Assembly: GCA_035645115.1 (NCBI GenBank)
Contig: DASQNF010000224.1
Span: 1-5,766 of the forward strand
Direction: 5' to 3'
Source: JACVRW01 sp035645115
GTDB lineage: Bacteria; Actinomycetota; Thermoleophilia; Solirubrobacterales; Thermoleophilaceae
Length of the DNA stretch: 5,766 nt
A program made the position numbers and the translations under genes. A model generated the notes under the pieces. It worked only from the letters and a program-made list of their open reading frames with translations. It did not search any database and was not told the origin of the DNA. The first letter of the stretch is position 1, and every line of letters starts with the position of its first letter. This document shows, piece by piece, positions 4,878 through 5,766 of the stretch.

Positions 4878-5626
4878 CCGGCCTGCTCGCAGCGGCGCTA
4901 CCGCCGCTTCCTTCGATCGCGGCCGGAGACGACCTGGCCGCGCTCCTGGCCGCCGCGGCGCCCGCGGACCTCGCCTCCGGGGACGTGCTCGTGGTGGCTC
5001 ACAAGGTGGTCTCGAAGGCCGAGGGCCGAGTCAGGCGACTCGGCGAGATCGAGCCCGGCGCTCGCGCCGTGGCGCTGGCCGAGGACCAGCGCAAGGACCC
5101 GCGGCTCGTACAGGCCGTGCTCGACGAGTCGGCGGAGGTCCTGCGCGCCCGCGACGGCGTGCTGATCTGCGTGACCCGGCACGGGCTCGTGTGCGCCAAC
5201 GCCGGAGTCGACCGCTCGAACGCCGCGGGCGAGGACGAGCTGGTTCTGCTGCCCGAGGACCCCGACGGCTCGGCCCGCAGGCTGCGCGCTGGGATCGAGG
5301 CGGCGCGCGGCGTGCGGCCGGCGCTCATCGTGTCCGACTCCTTTGGGCGCGCGTGGCGACTCGGAGAGACGGACGTGGCGATCGGAGTGGCGGGCATGGC
5401 GCCGCTCGATGCCTGGCGCGGGCGGCCGGACGCCTACGGCCGGCGGCTGCGCGTGACCTCTATCGCTGTGGCTGACTCGGCGGCCGCGGCCGCCGACCTC
5501 GCGCGCGCCAAGGACTCCCGCCGCCCCGCGGTGCTTGTGCGCGGGCTCGAGCGCCACGTGACGCGCGGGGACGGCCCGGGCGCCGCGGCGCTTCGGCGCC
5601 CGCCCGACCGGGACCTGTTCCGCTGA
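4874..5626 (+). CDS. cofE: CofE, coenzyme F420-0:L-glutamate ligase, single-domain, probable CTG start
   Basis: It adds L-glutamate residues to F420-0 with GTP hydrolysis and a divalent metal, completing F420 with its gamma-glutamyl tail. From CTG 4874 it is 250 residues, matching archaeal CofE (about 250). Motifs are AAGDDLAALL (16-25), GDVLVVAHKVVSKAEGR (36-52), CANAGVDRSN (107-116), LLPEDPDGSA (125-134), SDSFGRAWR (154-162), AIGVAGM (169-175) and the C-terminal DRDLFR. Asp113 and Asp155 correspond by position to the metal ligands Asp109 and Asp150 of A. fulgidus CofE, as recalled. There is no in-frame ATG, GTG or TTG from at least 4682 to 4984. The GTG at 4985 would remove the GDDL region and start in a core strand. 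CTG 4874 overlaps the cofC stop as CTGA; CTG 4883 is the other option. No FbiB-type FMN reductase domain follows. The usual ADELA helix motif reads ADSAA here (200-204). Function is secure; the start is inferred. Confidence 0.9.
   Translation: MTGLLAAALPPLPSIAAGDDLAALLAAAAPADLASGDVLVVAHKVVSKAEGRVRRLGEIEPGARAVALAEDQRKDPRLVQAVLDESAEVLRARDGVLICVTRHGLVCANAGVDRSNAAGEDELVLLPEDPDGSARRLRAGIEAARGVRPALIVSDSFGRAWRLGETDVAIGVAGMAPLDAWRGRPDAYGRRLRVTSIAVADSAAAAADLARAKDSRRPAVLVRGLERHVTRGDGPGAAALRRPPDRDLFR
5587..5600 (+). other. GC-rich hairpin with a C(UUCG)G tetraloop in the 3' end of cofE
   Basis: GGCGC-TTCG-GCGCC forms a perfect 5-bp all-GC stem closed by the exceptionally stable C(UUCG)G tetraloop, 26 nt before the end of cofE. 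It could stabilise the 3' end or pause polymerase. It overlaps codons for the normal CofE C-terminus, so it may be only a by-product of GC-rich coding sequence. There is no T tract. Confidence 0.3.
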
Positions 5627-5717
5627 GCGGGATCGGCGCCGCCCCGCCGGGAGCCCTTCGGCGACTTCGCCCGATGCGCTCCGCAGCCGGCGACGGTCGA
5701 CCCGAGCGCGGCTCGAC
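5627..5717. other. Intergenic stretch after cofE with weak inverted repeats
   Basis: No gene is supported here. It holds a weak inverted repeat, CGCCG (5645-5649) with CGGCG (5659-5663), and the left part of a second one at 5695-5718. A 26-codon ATG frame from 5674 has no ribosome binding site or recognisable content. Confidence 0.5.
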
Positions 5718-5718
5718 C
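5695..5718. terminator. Weak candidate terminator between convergent genes
   Basis: GGTCGA (5695-5700) pairs with TCGACC (5713-5718). Inside a C-C mismatch there are three more pairs, CCG/CGG, around the loop AGCG. It lies 68 nt after cofE and touches the stop codon of the possible minus-strand gene, so it could serve both directions. There is no U-rich tail, which is common in high-GC actinobacteria but leaves the call weak. Confidence 0.25.
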
Positions 5719-5766
5719 TACGCCGCGCCCCGGTCGAGCGCGGGCAGCTCGTAGCGGCGCCGGATG
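5718..5766 (-). CDS. Possible C-terminal end of a minus-strand gene, unidentified
   Basis: Read from the right edge on the minus strand, one frame gives IRRRYELPALDRGAA followed by TAG (5720-5718). The basic, then hydrophobic and proline-containing tail looks like a real protein end, and the TAG abuts an inverted repeat as expected for a convergent gene. The other two minus frames are open too, as is usual in such GC-rich DNA, so 15 codons are weak proof. No family is recognised. Confidence 0.3.
   Translation of the reverse strand, partial: IRRRYELPALDRGAA

Noticed and set aside
4870..4880. Perfect inverted repeat CGGTC-T-GACCG centred on the cofC stop
   Set aside because: The 1-nt centre cannot form a hairpin, and no second copy was seen that would suggest an operator.

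Overview
The window is a stretch of very high-GC DNA (roughly 70 % or more by eye) with strong G/C third-position bias. It carries two oppositely oriented gene groups that meet at about 1315-1350. The most informative content is a coenzyme F420 locus. The combination of an F420-dependent glucose-6-phosphate dehydrogenase, CofD, CofC, a single-domain CofE, BadH-like and HSDL2-like short-chain dehydrogenases (SDRs) and HMG-CoA lyase in such DNA points to an actinobacterium, probably a deep-branching soil lineage such as Thermoleophilia. A mycobacterium is unlikely because CofE lacks the extra FbiB domain. This placement is inference; the window has no rRNA or other phylogenetic marker.

Left part, minus strand (1-1315): a BadH-like SDR is followed after 58 nt by an HMG-CoA lyase that runs off the left edge. 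This looks like part of an acyl-CoA or carboxylic-acid catabolic operon. The lyase seems to begin at a CTG codon behind a strong ribosome binding site that lies in a small hairpin.

Centre and right, plus strand (1350-5626): five tightly packed genes, fgd, an HSDL2-like SDR, cofD, cofC and cofE. Junctions are +4 nt, a 1-nt TGATG overlap, +33 nt, and a probable 3-nt CTGA overlap. CofC activates the phosphate-containing three-carbon acid with GTP. CofD transfers it to the deazaflavin FO, and CofE adds the glutamate tail. Fgd then charges F420 to F420H2 with glucose-6-phosphate. The operon thus pairs cofactor assembly with its main reducing enzyme. FO synthase and a dehydro-F420-0 reductase are not in the window.

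Control: a TACGAT -10-like hexamer lies exactly 7 nt before the fgd ATG, the spacing of a leaderless actinobacterial promoter. The same GTACG-type element recurs before cofC. A -10-like hexamer for the leftward genes lies 4 nt from the fgd one, so the two directions would compete for the same DNA.

Right end (5627-5766): about 90 nt without a gene, holding weak inverted repeats, then possibly the last codons of a minus-strand gene. I see no mobile element, CRISPR array, RNA gene or defence system. The least ordinary features are the start-codon architecture (probable CTG starts), the compact divergent promoter, and the HSDL2-like SDR inside an F420 operon.
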